Source of the DNA: a virus | DNA: 33,054 bases | Reading direction: 5' to 3' (one strand) | Virus record (IMG/VR): IMGVR_UViG_3300017740_000034 | Coordinates: 1-33,054 of that record | Part shown: piece after piece, positions 1-6,784 of the stretch | How the letters are laid out: every line of letters starts with the position of its first letter | How positions within the stretch are numbered: the first letter of the stretch is position 1 | Notes under the pieces: generated by a model | Told to the model about the DNA's origin: nothing | Databases searched by the model: none | Seen by the model: the letters and a program-made list of their open reading frames with translations, nothing else | Position numbers and translations under genes: made by a program

Positions 1-1
1 A

Positions 2-88
2 AAGCGAACCCGTAATAACCTATCAAAGATGTTTAAGGATGGTTCTTGGGATGGTTCCCTTGACAGTCTTTTGCCATCTTCTGAGTGA
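2..88 (+). CDS. C-terminal end of an upstream protein (partial)
   Basis: Frame 2 is open from the window edge for 28 codons and ends in TGA, reading KRTRNNLSKMFKDGSWDGS and then a short Leu/Ser/Glu tail. A polar C-terminal tail followed by about 60 untranslated bases and a terminator-like hairpin is what the end of an upstream operon would look like. The fragment is too short to assign a family, and an open frame of this length can arise by chance. Confidence 0.35.
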   Translation, partial: KRTRNNLSKMFKDGSWDGSLDSLLPSSE

Positions 89-110
89 AGTTAGAGCGAT
101 TAACTGCTTG

Positions 111-127
111 CTTAGTTAATAACTAAG
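111..127. repeat. 8-bp palindrome in untranslated gap
   Basis: CTTAGTTA, one A, then TAACTAAG forms a perfect inverted repeat upstream of the terminator hairpin. It may be a protein-binding palindrome or part of the folded 3' end of the preceding transcript. Nothing else marks a function. Confidence 0.3.
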
Positions 128-148
128 AACACCTTAAATGGTGAAGCC

Positions 149-188
149 GAAACATTGGGGGGTTCGCCCCCCTTTGTTTCTTTTTTTT
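149..188 (+). terminator. Hairpin with TTCG loop followed by T8
   Basis: GAAAC at 149-153 pairs with GTTTC at 176-180. Inside, six G (157-162) pair with six C (167-172) around a TTCG tetraloop. Eight T follow at 181-188. This is the shape of an intrinsic terminator, and archaeal RNA polymerase also stops at U-tracts. It separates the upstream gene from the gene at 204. Confidence 0.7.
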
Positions 189-203
189 ACTTATGGTGAT
201 TAA

Positions 204-452
204 ATGAGACTAATAGAAGAAGTATATCTAAAAGCGGACAAAGATGAGATTTGTCAGAAATGCGGAGTAGATATTGCTGAAGGCTCTAATCACCTTTTAG
301 AAAGTTATATTCATAAAGGGGTTATTCTTTCAAATACTTATTGTTTGAAGAAAAGATGTAACCCTATCAACAATCTAAGATTAAGACTATTTTGGGGAGC
401 AATAACTCTTTCAATGGCTTCTTGGATTATTTACGGTATATGGTTCAAATAA
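204..452 (+). CDS. Small zinc-binding, membrane-anchored protein, unknown
   Basis: 82 aa. CxxC at residues 17-20 with later cysteines (C47, C52) could bind one zinc ion. The C-terminus holds one hydrophobic segment (about residues 62-80, FWGAITLSMASWIIYGIWF) ending in Lys, typical of a tail anchor. The start is supported by GGTGATTAA just before the ATG. It is first after the terminator and is followed by a long structured gap, so it may be its own unit. The function is not recognised. Confidence 0.7.
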   Translation: MRLIEEVYLKADKDEICQKCGVDIAEGSNHLLESYIHKGVILSNTYCLKKRCNPINNLRLRLFWGAITLSMASWIIYGIWFK

Positions 453-463
453 GAATCTTTACC

Positions 464-549
464 GTCTGTTCAATCAAAGGTTGTCGTGGTGGCCCGACAC
501 CTTATACGGCTGGCGGTGGTTCCTAGTGAATCAAGTGCCTAATACAGAC
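464..549 (+). ncRNA. Candidate folded RNA A (upstream gap)
   Basis: GTCTGT (464-469) pairs with ACAGAC (544-549), closing about 74 bases. Inside, TGTCG (482-486) pairs with CGACA (495-499), extended by GGT/ACC with one bulged T. A second weak hairpin GGTTC/GAATC lies near 515-530. It begins 12 bases after a stop codon, in a stretch of about 375 bases with no supported + strand gene. It does not match tRNA or box C/D RNA. Whether it is a separate RNA or the 3' UTR of the gene at 204 cannot be told. Confidence 0.35.
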
Positions 550-628
550 ATTTGCACAAACAACACTAATTAATATCAATTACATTAACTCAATCAAATA
601 CAAATTATATTCGCTTACAACGCCAAAC

Positions 629-665
629 TTATCTAGTGGAGGAAGACAGAAATTGTCTTAGATAA
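629..665 (+). ncRNA. Hairpin B with an SD-like bulge
   Basis: TTATCT (629-634) pairs with AGATAA (660-665). AAGACA (643-648) pairs with TGTCTT (654-659) around a GAAAT loop. The one-sided bulge between them contains GTGGAGG, a ribosome-binding-like sequence with no usable start codon in position. It sits between fold A and the long hairpin C in the helicase leader. It could be part of one composite RNA with them. Confidence 0.45.
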
Positions 666-685
666 TAGATTAGATTGGTTGCTTA

Positions 686-790
686 ACACACATGGGAGAA
701 GTCGAGGAAAGGGGCATTAACGATGAATACAATAGAAGGTTTCACTACCTCCTACCGACTATTGTTTCCTCCTTCTCCCGCCTTGTGTGT
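686..790 (+). ncRNA. Long structured RNA hairpin C upstream of helicase
   Basis: Four stacked helices fold these 105 bases into one long arm: ACACACA (686-692) with TGTGTGT (784-790); GGGAGAAG (694-701) with CTTCTCCC (772-779); GAGGAAA (704-710) with TTTCCTC (765-771); and CAATAG (730-735) with CTATTG (759-764). An apical AGGT/ACCT stem caps it. About 30 base pairs in 105 bases, in a gap with no gene, is hard to explain by chance in AT-rich DNA. It ends 37 bases before the helicase start, so it is either a stable small RNA or a regulatory leader. It does not resemble tRNA, and I could not match it to RNase P RNA. Confidence 0.65.
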
Positions 791-827
791 AAATAAATTC
801 AATTAATAAGAATAAGGAGGAATAAGA

Positions 828-2261
828 ATGATAACAGGAACAGCACAACAACAAGCAATATGGGAAGCCATAACAGAGACAGATGACCATGTATTCGTTA
901 ATGCAGGGGCAGGAACAGGAAAAACCTTTACAATAGTAGAAGGGGCAAATAGAATAGATAACAACTTAAAGGCAGCGTTTTTAGCCTTCAATAAATCTAT
1001 TGCCACTGAATTAGAGAAAAGGTTGCCAGAAGGTGTAGATGCAAAAACATTTCACGCATTTGGTTTTGCTGCAATTAGAGCAGCAGGAATTAGAACTAAA
1101 GTAAACAACTTTAAGATGAATAACATCATTAAAGAATTACTTGGTAAAGACTATTATGTTGCTCCACTAAAGAAATTAGTATCTCTAATTAAAGGTTCCA
1201 TGATTAATGGGACAGATACGAAATCTATTCTAAGTCTAATAGATGAATATAACATCAACTTTGAATCAGACAGAGAAGAAAAGATAGCATTAGAATCAAT
1301 ACCTGCTATCCTAACACTATGTCGTACCCAAACTCATTTGATTGATTTCGATGATATGATATGGCTACCATTGGTAAATAACTATCCTTTACCTACTTAT
1401 GATATTCTTTTTGTTGATGAAGCACAAGATTTTAATGAAGCACAGAGAGAACTAATCAGTAGATGCGTTAATGGCGGCAGATGTGTAATTGTTGGTGATA
1501 AAAACCAAGCAATTTACGGATTCCGTGGAGCAGATAGTAACTCAATTAGCATGTTTTATGACAGGCTTTCTTCAGGAGATAGGAAAATAAGCCAATTTCC
1601 TCTCAGTATTTCGTGGCGTTGTCCTAACACAGTAGTTAAGGAAGCGAATAGATTCGTAAAAGACTTCCATGCTCATAAAGACGCTATTAATGGAGCAGTA
1701 ATAGAAAAAGCACCATTTAGCCCTCAACATAATGATATGGTTTTATGCAGATATAATGCACCATTAGTAGGGGCTTTCTATGATTTAATTAGTCAAGGTA
1801 AATCAGCCTATATTCTAGGAAGAGATATGACTCAAGGATTAATTACAGCAGTTCAAAAGGTAACTAAGAACACTAATATGGGGTCTGAAGAGTTTTGGGA
1901 TTTATTTATGACCGATTATCATTTTAATTATAATCGTCTTATGTCTCAGGATAAAGTAAATCAAGCACTTGCTCTTGAAGATAAGAAGGATTGTATCAGT
2001 ATCTTTGTTGATAAAGCAACAACAGTTGGTGGAATTATTGAAGAGATTAAGCGAGTATTCGATAATCCTGATGTCGGAGAGATAATGTTATCTACTGTTC
2101 ATAAGGCTAAAGGTCTTGAAGCGGATAATGTTTATATTCTAGCAACTGATAGAATGCCTCACCCACTGGGAGGCAAAGAAGAGAATAACATTTGTTATGT
2201 AGCAATTACAAGAGCAAAGAAGAATTTGTTTTATTGTGGGCCAAGGCCCCAATTAAACTGA
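828..2261 (+). CDS. SF1A (UvrD/PcrA-like) DNA helicase
   Basis: 477 aa, an ATP-driven 3'-5' DNA translocase of the UvrD/Rep class by motif. Walker A is NAGAGTGKT at 25-33, motif II DEAQD at 197-201 and motif III GDKNQAIYGFRGA at 223-235. WRCP of motif IV follows, then VHKAKGLEADNV (motif V) and YVAITRAKKNL (motif VI) near the C-terminus. It is shorter than cellular UvrD (about 700 aa), as in many viral versions, with reduced accessory domains. GGAGGAATAAGA before ATG sets the start. It sits downstream of the hairpin RNAs and upstream of a further structured gap. A role in viral replication or repair is likely; which one is inferred. Confidence 0.9.
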   Translation: MITGTAQQQAIWEAITETDDHVFVNAGAGTGKTFTIVEGANRIDNNLKAAFLAFNKSIATELEKRLPEGVDAKTFHAFGFAAIRAAGIRTKVNNFKMNNIIKELLGKDYYVAPLKKLVSLIKGSMINGTDTKSILSLIDEYNINFESDREEKIALESIPAILTLCRTQTHLIDFDDMIWLPLVNNYPLPTYDILFVDEAQDFNEAQRELISRCVNGGRCVIVGDKNQAIYGFRGADSNSISMFYDRLSSGDRKISQFPLSISWRCPNTVVKEANRFVKDFHAHKDAINGAVIEKAPFSPQHNDMVLCRYNAPLVGAFYDLISQGKSAYILGRDMTQGLITAVQKVTKNTNMGSEEFWDLFMTDYHFNYNRLMSQDKVNQALALEDKKDCISIFVDKATTVGGIIEEIKRVFDNPDVGEIMLSTVHKAKGLEADNVYILATDRMPHPLGGKEENNICYVAITRAKKNLFYCGPRPQLN

Positions 2262-2305
2262 TATTCACTTGGCAACATACGGCCATTTGATAGTAAGTTT
2301 ATAGA

Positions 2306-2374
2306 GTAAAAAGAAAGAAAATCCGTTAAACGGTAAAAGGTCAGGTAACTTTCGTATTCGCTTTCTTTTCTTAC
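2306..2374 (+). ncRNA. Candidate stem in gap after helicase
   Basis: The 216 bases between 2261 and 2478 hold no convincing gene. GTAA (2306-2309) pairs with TTAC (2371-2374) and AAAGAAAG (2310-2317) with CTTTCTTT (2361-2368), with two bases bulged. Inside is the tight inverted repeat CCGTTAAACGG (2323-2333). A pyrimidine run, TTTTTCCTCCGCCTTTTT (2449-2466), lies just before the next ribosome-binding site and could act as a termination U-tract. The A/T-rich outer stem makes this weaker than fold C. Confidence 0.35.
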
Positions 2375-2477
2375 ACAGGGGGTTTCTCCATTAAAAATAA
2401 TATGTTTGGTTTCACAGCCGGAGTAGTGCTTCTTAGTTTGCATTAATTATTTTTCCTCCGCCTTTTTAGGTGATGAT

Positions 2478-2756
2478 ATGATAGAATGGATAAAGAGTTT
2501 CTTTGTTGTCAAAGAAAAAGAAAAAGGAAGACCTAAATGCACAATATGTGGATTAGGTGCTAAGTACCATATGTTAGTAGAGTTTAAGACTCTTGACTTA
2601 AAAGAAATAGAAGATAAAATATTAATAAAAATATGTGATGGTTGTTATGAAGAAGTATATGAGAGATATAATCCCGAAAGGAAACCACCGACAATACAAA
2701 GCGGAGTTTTTGAATCGCAGTTGGGATTTAGAACAGAAAAGAATAAAAATATTTAA
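2478..2756 (+). CDS. Small zinc-ribbon-like protein, unknown
   Basis: 92 aa. Two CxxC pairs (CTIC near 21-24 and CDGC near 53-56), about 30 residues apart, form a probable zinc ribbon or treble clef. The rest is charged and ends in a Lys/Asn-rich tail. AGGTGA lies four bases before the ATG. Its 3' third overlaps another open frame that runs on to 2826. The function is unknown; it belongs to the many small zinc proteins in this window. Confidence 0.65.
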   Translation: MIEWIKSFFVVKEKEKGRPKCTICGLGAKYHMLVEFKTLDLKEIEDKILIKICDGCYEEVYERYNPERKPPTIQSGVFESQLGFRTEKNKNI

Positions 2757-2826
2757 AGAACTAAATGCGTTAGGTATGCCGCACTACAATGCATATCAAA
2801 TATCAATAAGGAGAATGAAAATATGA
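2635..2826 (+). CDS. Possible small basic protein overlapping its neighbour
   Basis: 63 codons from the first ATG, overlapping the preceding gene by 122 bases in another frame. Only the part after 2757 is not shared, and it reads like protein (ELNALGMPHYNAYQISIRR). The first ATG lacks a clear ribosome-binding site. A TTG at 2710 behind GGAG is an alternative start, giving about 38 aa. The frame runs into the ATGA start of the next gene, as neighbouring genes do. A frameshifted extension of the preceding protein is also possible. Confidence 0.35.
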   Translation: MMVVMKKYMRDIIPKGNHRQYKAEFLNRSWDLEQKRIKIFKELNALGMPHYNAYQISIRRMKI

Positions 2827-3479
2827 ATATATTCGCACTATCAAAGTGTCCCAAAGAATCAGCACAGCAAATGATTGACAAGCATGTAATTAAGATGCCG
2901 ACTGAAACATGTCAAATGTTACATACTAACATTCTTTACATGCAATATGTTCAAGAACACGATAAAGAACCCCAATTGAAAGATTTAAAGGCTTTTCATC
3001 AAGCCACCGGCTCAAAATTAATGAAGCCAGCGATGCTAAACCACCCCTCAACCATTTGGGCGAGGCAATCTATTGCTAACTTTGAGTGGTTATATGCACA
3101 TGGAAGTGCATTATGCCGTGAATACACTTATCGCTACGATAAAGAACATGGTTCACATAAAAGACTACATCAATGTCACGATAATAAAGAAACTGTATTT
3201 GCTCATCAATTTCCTGTTAGTGGATTAACTCCAGTAACTATTGCTATGGATGATTCATACAGAATTAAAAATACATTCGATGATGAGTGGGATTTTGTAA
3301 TTAAATCCTATCGCCACTATTACCTTGAAGGTAAATGGAAAATGGCGGATTGGAAACGAGAAGAACGCAGACCTAATTGGTTTCCCACTAATTGGTTTGC
3401 TATAAAGCATAATAAGTATGTAAGGGCTTATAATGCAGCAGAAGAAAGAAAATACCCCTTACCACTAATGGAGGAATAA
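2823..3479 (+). CDS. Conserved phage-type protein of unknown function
   Basis: 218 aa. The N-terminus MNIFALSKCPKESAQQ followed by DKHVIKMPTETCQML matches the pattern of a family I recall in many marine and other tailed phages (MNIF...CP..AAQ..CDKHVVKM..ETAQ). The conserved His, Lys and Glu suggest an enzyme or nucleic-acid-binding fold, but I know of no proven activity. The rest is rich in Trp, Tyr and His, also typical of that family. GGAGAATGAAAAT precedes the ATG. Family membership is from memory. Confidence 0.75.
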   Translation: MNIFALSKCPKESAQQMIDKHVIKMPTETCQMLHTNILYMQYVQEHDKEPQLKDLKAFHQATGSKLMKPAMLNHPSTIWARQSIANFEWLYAHGSALCREYTYRYDKEHGSHKRLHQCHDNKETVFAHQFPVSGLTPVTIAMDDSYRIKNTFDDEWDFVIKSYRHYYLEGKWKMADWKREERRPNWFPTNWFAIKHNKYVRAYNAAEERKYPLPLMEE

Positions 3480-3481
3480 AA

Positions 3482-3601
3482 ATGAAACAATATAGATGCC
3501 CAAGTTGTAATGGAACAATGTTTGAATGGGAGACAGAAAATTATGAAGGAGTCCAATGTAAAGATTGTGGCTATAATGAGCAAAGTTATAAAAATTATTA
3601 G
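3482..3601 (+). CDS. Mini zinc ribbon protein
   Basis: 39 aa. The pairs CPSC (6-9) and CKDC (26-29) are spaced as in a classic zinc ribbon, and almost nothing lies outside it. GGAGGAATAAA before ATG is a strong ribosome-binding site. Such stand-alone ribbons may be adaptor or nucleic-acid-binding proteins; no partner is visible. Confidence 0.7.
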   Translation: MKQYRCPSCNGTMFEWETENYEGVQCKDCGYNEQSYKNY

Positions 3602-3612
3602 GAGGAATAAAT

Positions 3613-3753
3613 ATGGAATATAAATATAGAATGACATGTGATTGCGGGGCTTCCGCAGGATATAATAATACAGAATCAACCGTAGTGTATGTTGATACAC
3701 TTAGAACATTAAGGGCTAAATGCACTTGCTCACAAGAAGTAGGAGGAATATGA
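3613..3753 (+). CDS. Small cysteine-pair protein
   Basis: 46 aa. CDC near residues 9-11 and CTC near 37-39 give four cysteines in two CxC pairs, a possible metal site. GGAGGAATAAAT precedes the ATG. The stop TGA is followed directly by the next ATG, and the last codons encode that gene's ribosome-binding site (AGGAGGAATA). No family is recognised. Confidence 0.6.
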   Translation: MEYKYRMTCDCGASAGYNNTESTVVYVDTLRTLRAKCTCSQEVGGI

Positions 3754-4008
3754 ATGAGTTTTAGTAAAGTAGAAGAAACAATAATAGATGTTTTAAAAGA
3801 ACAATATGGCCCTGTATGGAAAAAAGAGATGTGTGAAGTTGTAGAAGATAAAAGAACAACTAGCAAAGAAATGTATGATAAAACGGTGCTTCAGTTTGCT
3901 GATAATCAATCAGCACAGAATTATAATTTGTTGATAGCCGCAATGTTATCATTACAGTATTGGAATCAAAAGAAAATCATGAATTTTTCTACCGAGGTGG
4001 ATTTCTAA
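3754..4008 (+). CDS. Small hypothetical protein
   Basis: 84 aa, largely helical in composition, without cysteine pairs or signal sequence. It starts immediately after the preceding stop and has a strong GGAGG site inside that gene's end. Its stop overlaps the next ATG by one base. Translational coupling is likely. The function is unknown. Confidence 0.65.
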   Translation: MSFSKVEETIIDVLKEQYGPVWKKEMCEVVEDKRTTSKEMYDKTVLQFADNQSAQNYNLLIAAMLSLQYWNQKKIMNFSTEVDF

Positions 4009-4151
4009 TGAATACTTTAGCAAGAGCAGTAAAAGCGATTGAAATGTGCAGTAAAGCCGAAAAAAATTGGCTTAGATTGTGGATGAATGGTGAGTTTAAC
4101 ATGCTTGCTTTGGAAGAAGCGAAAAAAGAAATGGATGGGGAGAATAAATGA
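4008..4151 (+). CDS. Small helical protein
   Basis: 47 aa from the ATG that overlaps the preceding stop by one base, behind GAGGTGG. A longer frame upstream from 3960 would sit inside the preceding gene without its own ribosome-binding site, so the shorter start is preferred. The sequence (MNTLARAVKAIEMCSKAEKN) suggests one amphipathic helix. The function is unknown. Confidence 0.6.
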   Translation: MNTLARAVKAIEMCSKAEKNWLRLWMNGEFNMLALEEAKKEMDGENK

Positions 4152-4462
4152 GTAAAGATTGTGATAAGTGCGAAGGTAATATGTATTATCTAGTACCTAA
4201 CTATCAACATGATGTTATGGAAAGAATAGAGTGTTGGGATTGCATTAGTGAAATGCAATATCAAGATGATATTAAAGACAGAATGACTAAATTATTAGTA
4301 ACTTGTAGTCCTCAACAGTTAGCACAAATAGTTGCTGAAATGGCAGTTAATTCAGTAGTTAAAGACCATAGCGGAAACCTAAGCAGGTTTGAGACTATGT
4401 TAGCCACCAAAAACACAAGAGAGGCTATAGTTTTATCTAGTATGTATGCGGAGGCTATTTAA
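4148..4462 (+). CDS. Zinc-binding protein, unknown
   Basis: 104 aa. CDKC (5-8) and CWDC (about 29-32) form a zinc ribbon-like N-terminus. A helical C-terminal half follows (SPQQLAQIVAEMAVNSVV). It overlaps both neighbours by the ATGA or ATG pattern, pointing to one translationally coupled operon. No family is assigned. Confidence 0.7.
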   Translation: MSKDCDKCEGNMYYLVPNYQHDVMERIECWDCISEMQYQDDIKDRMTKLLVTCSPQQLAQIVAEMAVNSVVKDHSGNLSRFETMLATKNTREAIVLSSMYAEAI

Positions 4463-4821
4463 TGTTCACAGTCGAAGAAACTCAAGAAATGACCGTTTTA
4501 AACGCTTTAATGTCAGAAGGTTCTATTGTTTTTTCAGACATATATAAGTATATGTTTGAACATTATGAACCCCCTGAAGCGTTAGATATTAGAGAAGCAA
4601 TTAGAAAACTATGTAATAGTTTAAAAAAGCAGTTTAATAAACTGGGTATTAGGTTGTTTGAACAAACTGTAATGGGTCATCGTTATACTATTACTGAAGA
4701 AGCAAGGCAGTTTTGTATGGAGAACTTATATGAAGTATTATTCGATGAATATGGAGAAACAGTAGGGGCGTTCTTTCAACACCCTTTGTCATTATCAGAA
4801 GAAAGGAAGGAATTAATATGA
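4462..4821 (+). CDS. Hypothetical, possibly winged-helix
   Basis: 119 aa. An N-terminal helical part (LNALMSEGSIVFSDIYKYMF) and a middle segment resembling a helix plus wing (IREAIRKLCNSLKKQFNK, then GHRYTITEEARQF) suggest a winged helix DNA-binding fold. This is a pattern impression only. The end is acidic. GGAGG lies shortly before the ATG. Confidence 0.65.
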   Translation: MFTVEETQEMTVLNALMSEGSIVFSDIYKYMFEHYEPPEALDIREAIRKLCNSLKKQFNKLGIRLFEQTVMGHRYTITEEARQFCMENLYEVLFDEYGETVGAFFQHPLSLSEERKELI

Positions 4822-5078
4822 GTAAAGTAAATGTAGAATTTAGAATAATAGATGCTGAAGATATGCCACCTTTGGTTATATCTCAGAATGAAATAGAAGA
4901 ACCTAAAGTAGTAATTAATACTTATCATAAATTATGGATAAGTTTAAATAGACAAACTATCGCTGGTATTATAGAGGCACTCCAAGAAAAGATGGATATG
5001 ATTCTAACAAGTTATTTAGAAGAACAATATGCTTTTGAACAACAGGATAGAGTTGACCTTAAAAAGATGGGTGAATAA
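4818..5078 (+). CDS. Small hypothetical protein
   Basis: 86 aa. A beta-rich N-terminal half is followed by a helical, acidic C-terminal half. The start overlaps the preceding stop (ATGA) behind GAAAGGAAGG. It lacks cysteine pairs, unlike several neighbours. Not recognised. Confidence 0.65.
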   Translation: MSKVNVEFRIIDAEDMPPLVISQNEIEEPKVVINTYHKLWISLNRQTIAGIIEALQEKMDMILTSYLEEQYAFEQQDRVDLKKMGE

Positions 5079-5080
5079 AC

Positions 5081-6388
5081 ATGGCAGAAACAATAGTAGC
5101 AAAAAGAAACTTAGGCAACGGTAAATGGGATAAAGTCCTAAAACGCCGAATGGTAGAGTTATCTGTTGCTGACAACTATGATGAGGCTAAAGAAGAATGG
5201 ATAGCCACTGGTGAAGTTTGGTGGGGTCAAAATGATAATATCCCTGAATGGGTTAGGAACTCACAAATGGGAACAGGTAAATGTCTATGTGGGCACATAG
5301 TAGTATATCACTTTGAAATCATTAATACAGAAAATGGTATTAGAGAATGCGTTGGTAGTGACCACATTAATACTTATCTAATTATGCGAGCAATTGCTGA
5401 AGATAAAGGATTGCCTATTGATGCAATTACCGATAGACAAATTCAAGAATGGATTGATGTAAGAGTTAAATCAATGAAACAAGAGGCATGGTGGAAAGAT
5501 AGCGGTGCTTCTTTTGAAATGATGTTTGATGCAGTAAAAGAAATGGATTTACATTATAATACCCGTACAGTTGATTGGGTATGGGATAATGAACTGGATA
5601 GAACAGAACCAGTAAAAAAATTAGTTAAGAAAGGGAAAGGTAGGTTTGGTGCAAATAACTATAAAATGGCTTCTATTGTTTGGAGATGGAATCATCCCGA
5701 TAATGTTAAAGCACAAATTAATACCAGAGGTTATCCTAATGATAAGTTAATGCAAGATTTGGCATTATTTTTCGTTAAGTCCCAAGGTCTTAAGCCAGAC
5801 TTTACTAAATACAAAGTGGAAAGGGCAGAAAGAAAAGACAAGATAATTAAGGCAAAGGCAGCAAGAATAGCAAAGCGTGACGCAGAAAATCTTAGGATAA
5901 AATTGGAAAAAGAAGAACAACATCGTATTTACAATCTTCCTGAAAATGTTGAAAAGCGCAGAATTGAAGAAGTTAAACGACAAGAAGAAAGACAGAAGCA
6001 GAGAGAAATAGCGATTCGTCAGCGAGAGGAAAGAGAAGAAGCAAGACTAATAAAACTAGAACAAGCAAGAAGAAGGGCTAATACTATTTTAACTGAGCAA
6101 AGCCAAGAATTTGACTTTGCTTGTGCTAATTACGGAATAGAACCTTTCGATGCTTCTTTAGCCCAAGGCCCATGGGAATTACAATTCTTGGTAGATATTA
6201 AAGAAAGAATGTTAATTAGAAAGACATTAACACCTAACCAATTAGGTAAGTTGGTAAATATTCTACAAAGAAACAAGCCAACTCAAAAACAACTAGATTA
6301 CTTAAAAGACTTGGGGTATGAAGGAGAAGTTAATAATAGAAAACAAGCAAGTGAATTAATAAATAAATTAAAAGGTGAACAAATATGA
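5081..6388 (+). CDS. Large coiled-coil protein with zinc motif and Q-[KR]-QL module
   Basis: 435 aa. An N-terminal region has GKCLCGH (67-73) and a further conserved Cys (IRECVGSDH), probably a metal site as in small phage domains. A highly charged Lys/Glu/Arg/Gln coiled coil spans about 250-345. The C-terminus carries PTQKQLDYLKDLGYEGEV, a short helical module found at the ends of many phage proteins. A related module (TRRQLKYLLSL) is in the protein at 13337. It may be a scaffold or nucleic-acid-binding factor. No enzyme motif is visible. Confidence 0.75.
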   Translation: MAETIVAKRNLGNGKWDKVLKRRMVELSVADNYDEAKEEWIATGEVWWGQNDNIPEWVRNSQMGTGKCLCGHIVVYHFEIINTENGIRECVGSDHINTYLIMRAIAEDKGLPIDAITDRQIQEWIDVRVKSMKQEAWWKDSGASFEMMFDAVKEMDLHYNTRTVDWVWDNELDRTEPVKKLVKKGKGRFGANNYKMASIVWRWNHPDNVKAQINTRGYPNDKLMQDLALFFVKSQGLKPDFTKYKVERAERKDKIIKAKAARIAKRDAENLRIKLEKEEQHRIYNLPENVEKRRIEEVKRQEERQKQREIAIRQREEREEARLIKLEQARRRANTILTEQSQEFDFACANYGIEPFDASLAQGPWELQFLVDIKERMLIRKTLTPNQLGKLVNILQRNKPTQKQLDYLKDLGYEGEVNNRKQASELINKLKGEQI

Positions 6389-6498
6389 TAGGAAGAATAA
6401 TTTTTGGAACAATGTGGATAATGATGTGGATATTTTTATTTGCATCAGGATTAGGATTAATTGCATTATTGGCAGACGGAGACTACCCTCTAGAGTAG
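6385..6498 (+). CDS. Single-pass membrane micro-protein
   Basis: 37 aa. Nearly the whole chain is one hydrophobic segment (IIFGTMWIMMWIFLFASGLG and on) followed by a short acidic tail (DGDYPLE). Its ATG overlaps the preceding TGA, with GGTGA upstream. It is the last gene before the TATA-like box at 6504, closing the operon. A role at the host membrane is inferred from composition only. Confidence 0.6.
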   Translation: MIGRIIFGTMWIMMWIFLFASGLGLIALLADGDYPLE

Positions 6499-6503
6499 GG
6501 TGG

Positions 6504-6511
6504 TTTATATA
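6504..6511 (+). promoter_or_regulatory. Archaeal TATA-box promoter for the Ubl gene
   Basis: TTTATATA matches the archaeal TATA consensus and lies 38 bases before the ATG at 6549. Transcription would start about 23-26 bases downstream of it, leaving a leader of roughly 15 bases with AAGGAGAG as ribosome-binding site. It sits in the only non-coding stretch between the coiled-coil operon and the Ubl gene. The placement is good, but a TATA-like octamer in AT-rich DNA can be chance. Confidence 0.6.
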
Positions 6512-6548
6512 GAGAATAGGAACTAGGAAGAACAAGGAGAGATTAGAA

Positions 6549-6755
6549 ATGATTAAATTACGGATTATAAATGATAGCGGACATACAGATTTAGTGCTTG
6601 AAGCAACAGGTATTATAGAACAGATAGATACACACCCGACCCATTGGGCCTTTATTAACGGCGAAATGGTAGCAAGGGAAGAGATTACTAACATCAATTG
6701 GGATGAAGTTACGAAAGTGGACTTAATGCCAGCAATTGTTGGAGGAAACTATTGA
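6549..6755 (+). CDS. ThiS/MoaD-like ubiquitin-fold (beta-grasp) protein with GG-NY tail
   Basis: 68 aa. The C-terminal half reads like ThiS/MoaD: FINGEMVAREEI at 35-46 (compare the family pattern VNGE.V.R), DEVTKVDLMPAIVGG at 52-66 (compare GDEV...P.V.GG). The chain ends two residues after the di-glycine (NY). Active ThiS, MoaD and Urm1 proteins end at GG, so a protease would have to remove NY before an E1 enzyme could adenylate it. A JAMM protease and an E1-like enzyme are encoded at 14394 and 12395. The gene stands alone between a TATA-like box and a strong terminator. Alternatives are a sulfur carrier or a lambda gpI-like tail factor. Confidence 0.7.
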   Translation: MIKLRIINDSGHTDLVLEATGIIEQIDTHPTHWAFINGEMVAREEITNINWDEVTKVDLMPAIVGGNY

Positions 6756-6784
6756 TTGAACATTAATAGTTTCTATACTCTTTT

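Noticed and set aside
686-790. RNase P RNA or tRNA-like identity for hairpin C
   Set aside because: GAGGAAA recalls an RNase P conserved block, but the other conserved regions and the core fold are absent; no cloverleaf or T-loop motif fits.
2231-2443. 70-codon open frame on the minus strand across the gap after the helicase
   Set aside because: It would be the only minus-strand gene, overlaps the helicase end, has no ribosome-binding site, and covers a region better read as folded + strand RNA.
3428-3866. Two long minus-strand frames opposite the small zinc genes
   Set aside because: They are shadows of + strand genes that have strong ribosome-binding sites and coupled starts; their translations are low-complexity hydrophobic.
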